Positions 44,322-53,287 of a stretch of DNA of 63,624 bases are shown piece by piece. Within the stretch, counting starts at the first letter, position 1, and each line of letters starts with the position of its first letter. Origin of the DNA: Burkholderiales bacterium (GTDB lineage Bacteria; Pseudomonadota; Gammaproteobacteria; Burkholderiales; SG8-39); the NCBI GenBank assembly GCA_014860355.1, contig JACZJV010000132.1, positions 1 through 63,624 on the forward strand. Reading direction: 5' to 3'. Both the position numbers and the translations under genes were made by a program. A model generated the notes under the pieces. That model saw nothing but the letters and a program-made list of their open reading frames with translations, was not told the DNA's origin and ran no database searches.

Positions 44322-45017
44322 TGTCCATCCTTTGTAATTATCGTGTTCACTGGCGTCTGCGGCGCCCGGACTCCAGGGCACGCACGCCAGGGTAGTGCTT
44401 TCTGGCCTGGGCGCACCGGTTCATGCGCGCCAAAACCGGCGACGATCATCGCTACTGGCCGCGGCTTGGGGGCCGGGGAACTTGCAGCCTACAAGCCGGA
44501 CCGCCACCACGATTGGAACGCAATGGCCTTCCTAAGTTCGCTTCAGCTGGTGCCAGAAATCGTTGTGTTCTTTTCTGACCCTGTCCCAATCGCTGTCTGC
44601 ACCCATGGTTTGCCCCTAGTCGATTTGCCGGTCGTATGGAAATGGAGGCCTGCTAGCGGACAAACGCTTGCGGGCCTGCTTGCGCATACAGCGACGCACG
44701 TTCCGTGCCACCCAGCCGGTTTTCGCAACTTTTTGCTTTTAAAAGGAAATCGACTTGCGGCAAACTCCGGGACGGCGCAGCAGTTGCTGCGCAGGGGGAA
44801 TATGCCCCGGATGGCGCGTGTCTACACCCTCTGCGTCCCCCGCTTGCGCCGGACGGTGAACACGCCTAGGGACTGCTCCGGGACCCGCGCAGGGGAGGAA
44901 CGCCCGCAGAGTCTGGGGTCTGCTGCAGAAGCAAGGATGGGGAAGAAACCTGCATCGGACACGCCCGGGAGCCAGCGACACGGCGCGCCGGCGCGGCGTC
45001 TTGACTCAGGAGTGATT
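44322..45017. other. Long interval, mostly empty
   Basis: About 700 bp between two leftward genes. Apart from the small reading frame at 44532-44606, long open frames here look like chance readings of GC-rich DNA, with no family-like sequence. Base composition dips toward AT around 44720-44760. Nothing else could be supported. Confidence 0.4.
44532..44606 (-). CDS. Possible 24-residue small protein
   Basis: A short frame that reads MGADSDWDRVRKEHNDFWHQ and ends LKRT. It has an AGGGGC ribosome site seven bases before the ATG, and the residues form a plausible amphipathic, aromatic-containing helix. No family recognised. Short frames arise by chance, so this is a weak call that rests on the ribosome site and the composition. 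Confidence 0.3.
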   Translation of the reverse strand: MGADSDWDRVRKEHNDFWHQLKRT

Positions 45018-45536
45018 CTAGTCGCCGTTGGCGCAACGGCATTGCGCGCAATGTACCCACAAGCGGTTCGCCGCCGCTTCACCCGTGAGCACCCCGCCCT
45101 CGCCGCCTGGTGGGGCGATATGGGCCAGACATTCGCCGCAGACCGCGAATTTCTGCGCGCTCGATCGTTCCTCGCTCGCAAGAAACGCGGCCTCGCGCTG
45201 CGCGGCAGACAGGGCGCCCGCAACCCGCAGCAGCGACTCCGGCTCCTGCGGCGCATCCGCCAGGCGCAACAGATCGACCATGGCAGCGCGCAACTCGCGC
45301 CCTTCGTGACCCGGAACCAGCAGTAGCGCGACCAGTTCCAGCGCGAACAGCGGTGTCAGCTTCCTGTCGAGCGCCTGCTCGAACCGGCGGCAGGACTCGA
45401 ACTGGATCGAATGCGCGGTATGCGCCAGGGCTGCGCTGAGCTTCTCGCCTAGGCATTTCGCTGCATCGTCCAGCGCGCAATGCGCCGCGCCGGATGCGGC
45501 TTCGCCCAGCGGCGGGATGTCGGTCGGGATAGCCAT
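45018..45536 (-). CDS. Hypothetical protein with C-terminal zinc-ribbon-like cysteines
   Basis: A 172-residue protein I do not recognise. The N-terminal 120 residues are mostly helical and Ala/Leu-rich. The C-terminus carries Cys pairs, CGEC and, about 35 residues on, HCAQCRC, enough for one zinc site. The ATG at 45536 follows GAGGA eight bases upstream. It lies between two hemerythrin-fold genes on the same strand, with a 148-bp gap from the upstream one. The phrase VCGECLAHIAPP and WVHCAQCR resemble short zinc ribbons of NADPH- or RNA-handling proteins only in a general way. Confidence 0.65.
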   Translation of the reverse strand: MAIPTDIPPLGEAASGAAHCALDDAAKCLGEKLSAALAHTAHSIQFESCRRFEQALDRKLTPLFALELVALLLVPGHEGRELRAAMVDLLRLADAPQEPESLLRVAGALSAAQREAAFLASEERSSAQKFAVCGECLAHIAPPGGEGGVLTGEAAANRLWVHCAQCRCANGD

Positions 45537-45684
45537 GGTGTGTTCCTCAGGGTTGCTTCGTGTATGGGGCCGGGAGATGCGAAAGTCGAAGGGAAAGCGC
45601 CTGGCGGAAAGCGCACCGGCGGCCAGGCGCTGCGATTCCGCCGGACAGCGGGCGATGCCCGCGGCACGCGAACCCGCCAGCCGC

Positions 45685-46086
45685 TCAGTGGGGTACGGCG
45701 ACGAAGTCCGCCAGCTCCTTGTCCGCAGCACTGATGTCGCGTTCCAGCCAGCAGTCGAGTATGACCAGCAAGGTGACGAATTGCGCGGTCGTCCCCGAAT
45801 CGTAGGATGCCTTGAACGCCAGCACGTCCGTGACCAGCATCTCGTGCAAAGCCTTGTGCTCCTTCGCCTTCGGGTACCGGATCCGGTCCATCAGCTGCTC
45901 TTCGGCGAGGAAGTGCATTCTCGTGTGCTCGATGAACCGCTCGAGCAGATCGCTGCAGAACGACATGGGCTTGTTACTTTCCATGGCGTCGGCTAGCTGG
46001 TTTATCAGCTCCATCAGCCTGCGATGGCCTTGATCCATGCCGGCGTGTCCGGTCGCGTATTTCTCGCTCCAGCTGGCCCAACTCAT
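45685..46086 (-). CDS. Bacteriohemerythrin with an altered iron ligand
   Basis: A 133-residue bacteriohemerythrin by sequence (SEKYATGHAGMDQGHRRL opening; HFLAEEQLMDRIRYP). Ligands His21, His58, Glu62, His77, His81 and Asp122 are present. The fifth His, in the usual W-L-x-x-H-I-x-x-x-D helix, is Asp117: the segment reads WLERDISAAD. The codon is GAC, so this is a real residue and not a reading-frame effect. O2 binding may be changed or lost. Compare the intact copy at 13362. Confidence 0.88.
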   Translation of the reverse strand: MSWASWSEKYATGHAGMDQGHRRLMELINQLADAMESNKPMSFCSDLLERFIEHTRMHFLAEEQLMDRIRYPKAKEHKALHEMLVTDVLAFKASYDSGTTAQFVTLLVILDCWLERDISAADKELADFVAVPH

Positions 46087-46183
46087 GGCGATACCGCCGT
46101 TTCGTTCGCCAGGCGTGGAGCGCGTTCGCGCGCGCGGCGCCCGCCGGCGGCAGGAAAACCGGCCGCTGCGCTGTCCAACGCGC

Positions 46184-47674
46184 TCACGCCCCGCACTCCT
46201 GGGAATACTCGACCCGGCCGTCCTCGCCTATCCCCTCCAGGCTCACCTTGAACCCCCACAGCCGCGTCAGATGCTTGAGGGTTTCGCGCGCCTCTGATTC
46301 GACGATGGGACGGCCGCGAAAGATGCTGTGTTGCAGGGTCAGCGAACGGTCGCCGTCCAGCGCACAGCGCGCCACCTGGATATCGGGCACCTGCGTGTCG
46401 CGCTTGTGCTGCTCGGCCAGCAGGCGGCGCACCCGGCGGTAGCCGTCGTTGTCGTGAATACTGTCGATCTCCAGCGTCTCTTCGCGGCTATGGTCGGCTA
46501 CGGCGAACAGGTGGAACTCGCGCATCAGGCGCGGGCTCAGGTACTGCCCGATAAAGGACTCATCTTTGAAGTTGCGCATGGCGAAATCGAGCTGCTTTAC
46601 CCAGTCGGTGCCGGCGAGTTCGGGAAACCACTCCCGGTCCTCCGCGGTCGGGTTTTCGCACACGCGCCGGATATCGCGCATCATCGCGAAGCCTAGCGCG
46701 TAGGGGTTTATGCCGCCGTAGCCGCGCTCGTCGAAGCCTCTCTGACAGACTACGTTGGTGTGGCTTTGCAGGAATTCCATCATGAATCCGTCGTTGACCA
46801 GTCCCTGCTCGTACAGCCGGTTGATCAGCGTGTAATGCCAGAACGTCGCCCAGCCCTCGTTCATCACCTTGGTCTGCCCCTGCGGATAGAAATACTGCGC
46901 CAGCTTCCTCACGATGCGCACCAGTTCGCGCTGCCACGGACTGAGCTTGGGCGAGTGCTTCTCCACGAAATACAGGATGTTCTCTTCGGGCTCGGCCGGA
47001 AACCCGGATGCGCCCCCGGCACTGTGCACCGCCCCGGTTCGCGGCAGCGTGCGCCACAGGTCGTTGAACTGGCGGCGCGCATCGTCCTCGCGCTGTGTCG
47101 CGCGCGCCTCTTCGCCGTGCAGGGACAGCGGCGCCGGACGCTTGTAGCGGTCCACGCCGTGGTGCATCAGCGCATGGCAGGAATCGAGCATTTCCTCCAC
47201 CGCAGCGGCGCCGTAGCGCTCTTCGCACTGCATCACGTAGCGCCGCGCGAACACCAGGTAATCGAGTATGCCGTCGGCGCAGGTCCATTGCCGGAACAGG
47301 TAGTTGCCCTTGAAGAAGGAGTTGTGGCCATACGAGGCGTGCGCCACCACCAGCGCCTGCATCATGATCGAGTTCTCCTCCATCAGATAGGCGATGCAGG
47401 GATCCGAATTGATGACGATCTCGTAGGCGAGGCCCTGCTGGCCGCTGCGGTAGGCCTGCTCGTTGCGGATGAATTCCTTGCCGTAGGTCCAGTGCGGATA
47501 GCCGATGGGCAGGCCGCTGGAGGCGTAGGCGTCGAGCATCTGTTCGGAGCTGATGATCTCGATCTGGTTCGCATAGGTGTCCAGCCCGTACTCCGCCGCT
47601 GCCGCGGCGATGGCGCCGTCGTAGCGCTCGATCAGCTCGAAACTCCAGTCGTAGCCGGTGGAAATCGGACTCAT
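46184..47674 (-). CDS. SpoVR/YcgB family protein
   Basis: A 496-residue SpoVR-family protein, last gene of the prkA-yeaH-spoVR set. Family blocks include the opening SFELIERYDGAIAAAAAEYGLDTY, NQIEIISSEQMLDAYAS, HASYGHNSFFKGNY and NEGWATFWHYTLINRLYE. The biochemical role is unknown; in proteobacteria the three-gene set is expressed under starvation and RpoS or NtrC control. Overlaps the yeaH stop by four bases. Confidence 0.93.
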   Translation of the reverse strand: MSPISTGYDWSFELIERYDGAIAAAAAEYGLDTYANQIEIISSEQMLDAYASSGLPIGYPHWTYGKEFIRNEQAYRSGQQGLAYEIVINSDPCIAYLMEENSIMMQALVVAHASYGHNSFFKGNYLFRQWTCADGILDYLVFARRYVMQCEERYGAAAVEEMLDSCHALMHHGVDRYKRPAPLSLHGEEARATQREDDARRQFNDLWRTLPRTGAVHSAGGASGFPAEPEENILYFVEKHSPKLSPWQRELVRIVRKLAQYFYPQGQTKVMNEGWATFWHYTLINRLYEQGLVNDGFMMEFLQSHTNVVCQRGFDERGYGGINPYALGFAMMRDIRRVCENPTAEDREWFPELAGTDWVKQLDFAMRNFKDESFIGQYLSPRLMREFHLFAVADHSREETLEIDSIHDNDGYRRVRRLLAEQHKRDTQVPDIQVARCALDGDRSLTLQHSIFRGRPIVESEARETLKHLTRLWGFKVSLEGIGEDGRVEYSQECGA

Positions 47675-48948
47675 GCCGTCGCCCCGTTTTTCTTGAACAG
47701 TTCGCGGAAAACCGGATAGATCTCGTCGCGCGCGCTCACGCTGCTCATGGCGAAATTGCCGTTGCGCTCCTGCGTCAACTGTTCGTACTCGGTCCACAGG
47801 CTGCTGTTCTGCATGGTGCCCTCGTCCGGGATCTCGATGTAGGCGAAGTAGCGCGCCAGGGGCAGCAGCTGCTCGCGCAGGAAGCGGCCACTCTTGCCGA
47901 CGTCCGCGCCGAAGGCGTCGCCATCGGAAGCCTGCGCCGCGTAGATGTTCCAGGCCGAAGCCGGATAGCGCGCGACGCAGATCTGGTGCATCAGTTCGAG
48001 CGCGGAATACACCACGGTGCCGCCGCTCTTGGTATCGTGGAAGAAGGTCTGCTCGTCCACCTCTTCGGCGTCCTCGGTGTGGCGGATGAATACGAGTTCG
48101 ACCTGCTCGTATTTGCGCGTGAGAAACAGGTAGAGCAATGTGAAGAAGCGCTTCGCCAGATCCTTCTTGTCCTCGTCCATCGACGCCGACACGTCCATCA
48201 GGCAGAACATCACCGCGCGCGCCACCGGCTGCGGCACCGGGACCTTGTTGCGGTAGCGCAGGTCGATCTCGTCCAGGAACGGCACGCGCTTGATGCGTGC
48301 CTCCATTTCGACGATCTCGCGCTCGAGCGCTTCGATCGACTCGGAAGAATCGCCGTCCTGCAGCGCTCGCGCCAGGTTTTCGCGCGCGAGCTTCAGGCAC
48401 TCGCTCGCCGGCGCTCCGAGCGCGATGCGCCTGCCCAGCGCGGTCTTGAGGGTGCGCGTCACGCACATATTGCAGGGCGCGCCCTCCTTCACGTAGCCTG
48501 CGCACTTGGGTTTGCTCTTTTCCACGGCACCCAGGTGATTCTGCATCAGATGCGGCAGTTCCAGGTCGTCGAAAAAGATCCCCAGAAACTCTTCGCGCGA
48601 GAGCGTAAAGGTAAACTCGTCCACGCTTTCGCCCGAGCCCGGCTCTCCGCCGCCGCCCCCGCCACCGCCGCCGCCATCGGGACGCGCGATCCTGTCGCCC
48701 TTGACGAACTCGCGGTTTCCCGGAAACACCGTTTCCCGGTCCCCGCCCCTGTCGTGGCGGAAACTGGGCTCGGCCAGGTCCTTTGCCGGAACGCTCACCT
48801 CGCCGCCCTTCTCCATGTCGGTGATCGAGCGCTCGGCGATCATGCCTTTCACGGCGCCCCGGATATGCTCCTTGTAGCGCCGCAAAAAGCGCTCGCGATT
48901 CACTGCGCTCTTGTTGTTCCCGTTCAACCTGCGATCGATAAGCTGCAT
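47671..48948 (-). CDS. yeaH: YeaH/YhbH family protein (DUF444)
   Basis: A 425-residue member of the DUF444 family with a von Willebrand A-like C-terminal domain. The metal-site motif is FCLMDVSASMDEDKKDLAKRF (D-x-S-x-S type); later SGGTVVYSALELM supplies the remaining residues. The N-terminal half contains an uninterrupted run of ten Gly at about residue 92, encoded by GGC/GGG repeats. Acts together with PrkA kinase and SpoVR; mechanism unknown. Confidence 0.93.
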   Translation of the reverse strand: MQLIDRRLNGNNKSAVNRERFLRRYKEHIRGAVKGMIAERSITDMEKGGEVSVPAKDLAEPSFRHDRGGDRETVFPGNREFVKGDRIARPDGGGGGGGGGGEPGSGESVDEFTFTLSREEFLGIFFDDLELPHLMQNHLGAVEKSKPKCAGYVKEGAPCNMCVTRTLKTALGRRIALGAPASECLKLARENLARALQDGDSSESIEALEREIVEMEARIKRVPFLDEIDLRYRNKVPVPQPVARAVMFCLMDVSASMDEDKKDLAKRFFTLLYLFLTRKYEQVELVFIRHTEDAEEVDEQTFFHDTKSGGTVVYSALELMHQICVARYPASAWNIYAAQASDGDAFGADVGKSGRFLREQLLPLARYFAYIEIPDEGTMQNSSLWTEYEQLTQERNGNFAMSSVSARDEIYPVFRELFKKNGATA

Positions 48949-48984
48949 GATGCGTGACCTCTTGGAATGGCGATTCGTTTCGAA

Positions 48985-50913
48985 TTACGCCGACTTGCGC
49001 ACTCGCAGGTACCATTCGGACAACAGCCGCACCTGCTTCTCGGTGTAACCCTTGCCGACCATGCGCTCGACGAAGTTCTGGTGTTTTTTCCGGTCGTCTG
49101 CCGACGCCTTGGCGTTGAAGGAAATGACCGGCAGCAGGTCCTCGGTATTCGAGAACATCTTCTTCTCGATCACCTCGCGCAGCTTCTCGTAGCTGTTCCA
49201 CGCCGGATTCTTTCCGCCGTGATTGGCGCGCGCGCGCAGCACGAAGTTGACGATCTCGTTGCGAAAGTCCTTCGGATTCGCGATTCCGGCGGGCTTCTCG
49301 ATCTTCTCCAGCTCGTTGTTGAGCGCCGACCGGCTGAAAATCTCCCCCGTGTCCGGATCGCGGAACTCTTCGTCCTGGATCCAGCAATCGGCGTACGTTA
49401 CGTAGCGATCGAATATGTTCTGGCCGTACTCCGAATACGACTCGAGGTAGGCGGTCTGGATTTCCTTGCCGATGAACTCGGCGTAGCGCGGCGCCAGGTG
49501 TCCCTTGATGAATTCGAGATAGCGTCGCGACATTTCCTCGGGCAGGTCCTCGCGCGTGATCTTCTGCTCCAGCACGTACATCAGGTGCACAGGGTTGGCG
49601 GCGACCTCGGTCTGGTCGTAGTTGAATACGGCCGACAGGATCTTGTAGGCAAAGCGCGTGGATATCCCGTTCATGCCTTCGTCGGTGCCGGCGTAATCGC
49701 GGTACTCCTGCATCGACTTGGCCTTCGGATCGGTATCCTTCAGGCTCTCCCCGTCGTAGACGCGCATCTTCGAGAAGATGCTTGAATTTTCCGGCTCCTT
49801 CAGGCGCGACAGGATGGAGAACTGCGCCATCATCTCCAGCGTCCCCGGCGCGCAGGGCGCCTTCGAGAGCGAACTCGCGCGCAGCAGCTTGCGGTAGATA
49901 TTGACCTCTTCGGAGACCTGCAGGCAGTAGGGCACCTTGACGATGTAGATGCGGTCGAGGAACGCCTCATTGTGCTTGTTGTTGCGGAACGTCTGCCATT
50001 CCGATTCGTTCGAGTGCGCGAGGATCACGCCGTTGAACGGGATCGCCGAAAAGCCTTCGGTGCCCTTGAAGTTGCCCTCCTGGGTGGCAGTCAGGAGCGG
50101 GTGCAGCATCTTGATCGGCGCCTTGAACATCTCGACGAATTCGAGCAGTCCCTGGTTGGCGAGGCACAGGCCGCCGGTATAGCTGTAGGCGTCCGGATCG
50201 CTCTGCGAGTAGCGATCGAGCATGCGGATGTCGACCTTGCCCACCAGCGTGGAGATGTCCTGGTTGTTCTCGTCGCCCGGCTCGGTCTTGGAAATCGCGA
50301 TCTGGCGCAGCACCGAAGGCTGCACGCGCACCACGCGGAATTTCGAAATGTCGCCCTCGAATTCCCCCAGGCGCTTGATCGCCCACGGCGACATGATGCC
50401 GGTGAGGTAGCGCCGCGCGATGCCGAAATCGGACTCGAGCACCTGCGCGTACTGCTCGGGCGCGAACAGGCTGAGCGGCGACTCGTTGACCGGCGAGCCC
50501 TTCAGGGCGTAAATCGGTTTGAACTCCATCAGGCTCTTCAGGCGCTCGGCGATGGAGGATTTTCCGCCCCCTACTGGACCCAGAAGATAGAGTATCTGCT
50601 TGCGCTCTTCCAGCCCCTGTGCGGCGTGCTTGAAGTAAGCCACGATCTGCGCGATCGCGTCCTCCATGCCGTAGAACTCTTCAAAGGCGGGATAGCGCTT
50701 GATGACGCGGTTGCCGAAAATGCGCGACAGGCGCGGGTCGTTGCGCGTATCGACAACTTCGGGTTCGCCGATTGCGGCGAGCATGCGCTCGGCAGCGGTT
50801 GCGTACGTATCCGGATCGCTCTTGCACAGCGAAAGGTATTGGGTAATCGACATTTCCTCGTCCTGCACCGCCGAGTACCGCGTCTTGTAGCCTTCGATCA
50901 ACGTCATCATCAT
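48985..50913 (-). CDS. yeaG: PrkA-family serine protein kinase
   Basis: About 642 residues, nearly colinear with E. coli YeaG. The AAA-like P-loop is LLGPVGGGKSSIAERLKSL; other landmarks are GIISPW-type LTGIMSPWAIKRL, KTEPGDENNQDISTLVGKVDIR and the C-terminal KKMFSNTEDLLPVISFNAK. It heads the operon with yeaH and spoVR and acts in sustained starvation or stress survival. Three ATG codons stand in a row at 50913, 50910 and 50907; GGGAG lies five to eleven bases ahead of them, so the exact start is one of these. Confidence 0.94.
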   Translation of the reverse strand: MMMTLIEGYKTRYSAVQDEEMSITQYLSLCKSDPDTYATAAERMLAAIGEPEVVDTRNDPRLSRIFGNRVIKRYPAFEEFYGMEDAIAQIVAYFKHAAQGLEERKQILYLLGPVGGGKSSIAERLKSLMEFKPIYALKGSPVNESPLSLFAPEQYAQVLESDFGIARRYLTGIMSPWAIKRLGEFEGDISKFRVVRVQPSVLRQIAISKTEPGDENNQDISTLVGKVDIRMLDRYSQSDPDAYSYTGGLCLANQGLLEFVEMFKAPIKMLHPLLTATQEGNFKGTEGFSAIPFNGVILAHSNESEWQTFRNNKHNEAFLDRIYIVKVPYCLQVSEEVNIYRKLLRASSLSKAPCAPGTLEMMAQFSILSRLKEPENSSIFSKMRVYDGESLKDTDPKAKSMQEYRDYAGTDEGMNGISTRFAYKILSAVFNYDQTEVAANPVHLMYVLEQKITREDLPEEMSRRYLEFIKGHLAPRYAEFIGKEIQTAYLESYSEYGQNIFDRYVTYADCWIQDEEFRDPDTGEIFSRSALNNELEKIEKPAGIANPKDFRNEIVNFVLRARANHGGKNPAWNSYEKLREVIEKKMFSNTEDLLPVISFNAKASADDRKKHQNFVERMVGKGYTEKQVRLLSEWYLRVRKSA

Positions 50914-51288
50914 GTACGCTCCCGTGGTTGTAACTTGCATGCATCGGATCGCATTGGTTTCACTACTCCTTCATGTCCTGATTCACCTGACGCTTTTCGC
51001 ATCCAGCAGTTCGAACCCTGCCCTCGTCCTGCTGCTGCGCGTATCGTCAACCGCGGTCAACTTCGCTGGCCGTGAATAAAGTCTATTCCCGGGTCCGGGC
51101 GCGCGCATCAGGGCAACATCCCCAAACGGGGCATGTGATGTGTTCAATACGGAGGGGGAAAATGCGGCAACCGCGATGGCGGAGAATGCTTTAGATCTTG
51201 GGGCGGGATTCACTGAAGTCGCAGCGGCGCCGAGGCGCTGTCAGGCGGGATTCGGGGGGCGAACAGCCTCATGCCTAGACCAGCCATT
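50914..51288. other. Gene-free interval upstream of the prkA operon
   Basis: About 375 bp that should contain the prkA promoter. I did not find a convincing GG-N10-GC sigma-54 pair or sigma-70 hexamers. A purine-rich ribosome-site-like run (GGAGGGGG near 51150) precedes a ten-codon frame only. Nothing else seen. Confidence 0.4.
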
Positions 51289-51858
51289 TCAATGACTTGA
51301 CACCGGATCTGCCACGGCGAGCTTTGCGCTCGTCGATTCGCGCAGCAGCGGGGTCACGATCTTCTCCAGGGTAGGCAGATCCATCGCTTTGGCAAATTTG
51401 AATCCATCGAATCGCAGCACACCGCGCCGGTCGATCACGAAGGTGACCGGCAGCCGCCACAATTGGCCGTAGCCCTTGGTGTCGGCGCTGGAGGCGAGGC
51501 CCGCCGGAAAACTGTAGTCCTTCATCGTGCGCATGACCCGGTCGAGTTCATCGGGCGCTTCGAGGCTGATCGCGACCATCTCCAGGCCTTCGGCGCGATG
51601 CGCGCGGTAATAGGCGTCGAGCGCAGGCATCTCGTGGCGGCAGGGCTTGCACCAGCTGGCCCAGAAGTTCAGCACAATTACCTTCCCGCGCTGACTCGCG
51701 GAATCGAAGGTGCTTCCGTCGAGCAGTACCGCGTTGAACGCCGGCGCCGCCTGCCCTTCCTTGAGATCGGCCGCCGCAAGCGCGCCGTTCACGAGCAGCA
51801 GGCCACTCAACAGCAGCAGGCGTGCGTAGCTGCGGTACACGGACACAGTCGATCTCAT
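51289..51858 (-). CDS. TlpA-family thioredoxin-like protein, exported
   Basis: A 189-residue periplasmic thiol reductase. Residues 1-30 form a signal peptide or N-terminal anchor (YARLLLLSGLLLVNGALAAA). The redox motif is WASWCKPC with Cys70 and Cys73, and the cis-Pro is in RLPVTFVIDRRG. Such proteins reduce disulfides during cytochrome c maturation or protein folding. I choose the ATG at 51858 because GGAAA precedes it; earlier starts at 51873 or 51879 are possible. Confidence 0.88.
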   Translation of the reverse strand: MRSTVSVYRSYARLLLLSGLLLVNGALAAADLKEGQAAPAFNAVLLDGSTFDSASQRGKVIVLNFWASWCKPCRHEMPALDAYYRAHRAEGLEMVAISLEAPDELDRVMRTMKDYSFPAGLASSADTKGYGQLWRLPVTFVIDRRGVLRFDGFKFAKAMDLPTLEKIVTPLLRESTSAKLAVADPVSSH

Positions 51859-52109
51859 ATATTTTCCGGTCATCGGCAATCCATACAGTCTGGCGGGCGT
51901 CGGTTTCGGTCGCGCGCTCGGCGAATGCTGGGGCGTAGTCTAGTTATCGAGCGGGAAATTGGCAGCGGGGCAATACCCGCAATCGCCATGAGGCAAGACT
52001 CCAACGCGACTGGGGTTATACGGTAGGCCAAAGGGGGCCTTTGCAGGCGCCAGGCGGATCTGGCGCAGCGAGTCGGCGCCCGGGCGCAACCGTGCCGATG
52101 GCACAGGCG

Positions 52110-52736
52110 CTACATCGCCAAGCGGAATTTCTCGTAGTAGCCGACGACCTTGGGCACATACGCCGCGGTTTCGCGATACGGCGGAATGCGCCTGCCGTAC
52201 TTGATTACCGCGTTTTCGCCGGCGTTGTAGGCAGCCAGCGCCAGCTTAAGATCATTGTCGAACAGGTCCAGCAGATGGATGAGGTATTGCGCGCCGGCGC
52301 GCACGTTTTGCGCCGGGTCGAACACATCGTCCACGCCATAGCGCCTGGCCGTCGCCGGCATGAGCTGCATCAGACCGGCGGCACCGCGCTTGGACACGGC
52401 CTTGGCGTCGTATCCGGACTCGACCGAAATCACCGCATGCAGCAGGGCGGCGTCGATCCCGTATTCTCCCGCCGCCTGCGCGACCACGACGCCGTATCGG
52501 CGCCGCACGCCGGCATCGGCCCCGGCACGTTGCTGATGTCCGTCGCGCGCCACGCTGACTGCGGGCGCCGCCGGCGCATCCAGGCTGCGATAGCGATCAT
52601 TGTCGGGCACGTTGCTCAGATGCAGTTCGCCTTTGTCGTCGACGAACGCGTAGACGCCCGTGTCGGCCGGGCTGGCCAGCGGAAGGCACAATCCCCACAA
52701 TCCCAGCACAGCCAGGGTGATACGCAGTATCTGCAT
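52110..52736 (-). CDS. Exported lytic transglycosylase with DUF4124-like N-domain
   Basis: A 208-residue protein. Signal peptide at 1-24 (LRITLAVLGLWGLCLPLASPA), a short DUF4124-like domain (VYAFVDDKGELHLSNVPD) and a C-terminal SLT transglycosylase domain from about 80. The catalytic Glu is Glu106 in ISVESGYDAKAVS; GLMQLMPATARRYGV and AYNAGENAV complete the goose-lysozyme-like site. It cleaves peptidoglycan between MurNAc and GlcNAc. Stands alone. Confidence 0.9.
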   Translation of the reverse strand: MQILRITLAVLGLWGLCLPLASPADTGVYAFVDDKGELHLSNVPDNDRYRSLDAPAAPAVSVARDGHQQRAGADAGVRRRYGVVVAQAAGEYGIDAALLHAVISVESGYDAKAVSKRGAAGLMQLMPATARRYGVDDVFDPAQNVRAGAQYLIHLLDLFDNDLKLALAAYNAGENAVIKYGRRIPPYRETAAYVPKVVGYYEKFRLAM

Positions 52737-53052
52737 GCTCGGTAAGTATCCGCTTCAAGTCCCGGGAAATCGGGAAGGGGCCAATACTAGTTGCCGGCTT
52801 CCTTCGGTCGCAATACGGGAATTTCCCCATATCGCATCTGATTCCTATGGCGTATCTTGCGGCAAGCTTGGGAAATCGCGGGCAGCCAGGCGATCCGGGG
52901 GAGAGGGGAATATTCAGGCTGGCTTGCCTGTTGTTCATTGTTGGGCTGCCGTGCCTGCTGTTTGCGCATATGTTTTCCGGCCCGTGCGCCTAACAGAAGT
53001 TTTCGTACGGTGTAACCCCTATTCCGGCCGGGGGCAGGCACAACTTCACAGT

Positions 53053-53109
53053 CTTTCGGGCTCCGGAACTGTTAGCGTGTCGAACTTTCGGGGTCCGGAA
53101 CTTTTGGCG
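53053..53109. repeat. Two 25-bp direct repeats, 32-bp period
   Basis: Copies at 53053-53077 and 53085-53109 agree at 22 of 25 bases and share CTTTCGGG, TCCGGAACT and a final GCG. The 32-bp period is about three helical turns, so a protein bound to both would lie on one face. They lie 180-235 bp upstream of the PAS kinase gene. Confidence 0.6.
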
Positions 53110-53215
53110 AACCCGGTTTTGGTTTCAGCAAGCGTCAGCGCATCTAGGCTGGCATTCAGGCGAATATGCAGGCAAACATGCAAATCGACGATCGAACAAA
53201 AACCGGCCTGCCGAC

Positions 53216-53242
53216 GTCTGGTTACAAACTGTCTGGTTACAA
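53216..53242. repeat. Two 12-bp direct repeats, 15-bp period
   Basis: GTCTGGTTACAA occurs at 53216-53227 and 53231-53242. Located 45-70 bp before the PAS kinase start, in the probable promoter. May be a regulator site. Confidence 0.5.
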
Positions 53243-53287
53243 TACGTACAATGAGCAAAGCTTAGGGCTGGCGGACCGCCTCGCGCA

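Larger units (their letters stand above)
52737..53287. other. Intergenic interval with repeated upstream elements
   Basis: About 550 bp between divergent genes. The transglycosylase promoter should lie near 52740-52820. The part closer to the PAS kinase has two sets of direct repeats (53053-53109 and 53216-53242). No protein gene is convincing in the rest. Confidence 0.45.

Noticed and set aside
44166-45326. Long rightward open frame through the 44-45 kb interval
   Set aside because: Arg/Pro-rich composition typical of non-coding readings in GC-rich DNA; it also overlaps two supported leftward genes.
50914-51288. Nitrogen-control (sigma-54) promoter for the prkA operon, as expected from E. 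coli
   Set aside because: No GG-N10-GC pair with acceptable flanks was found by eye in this interval.
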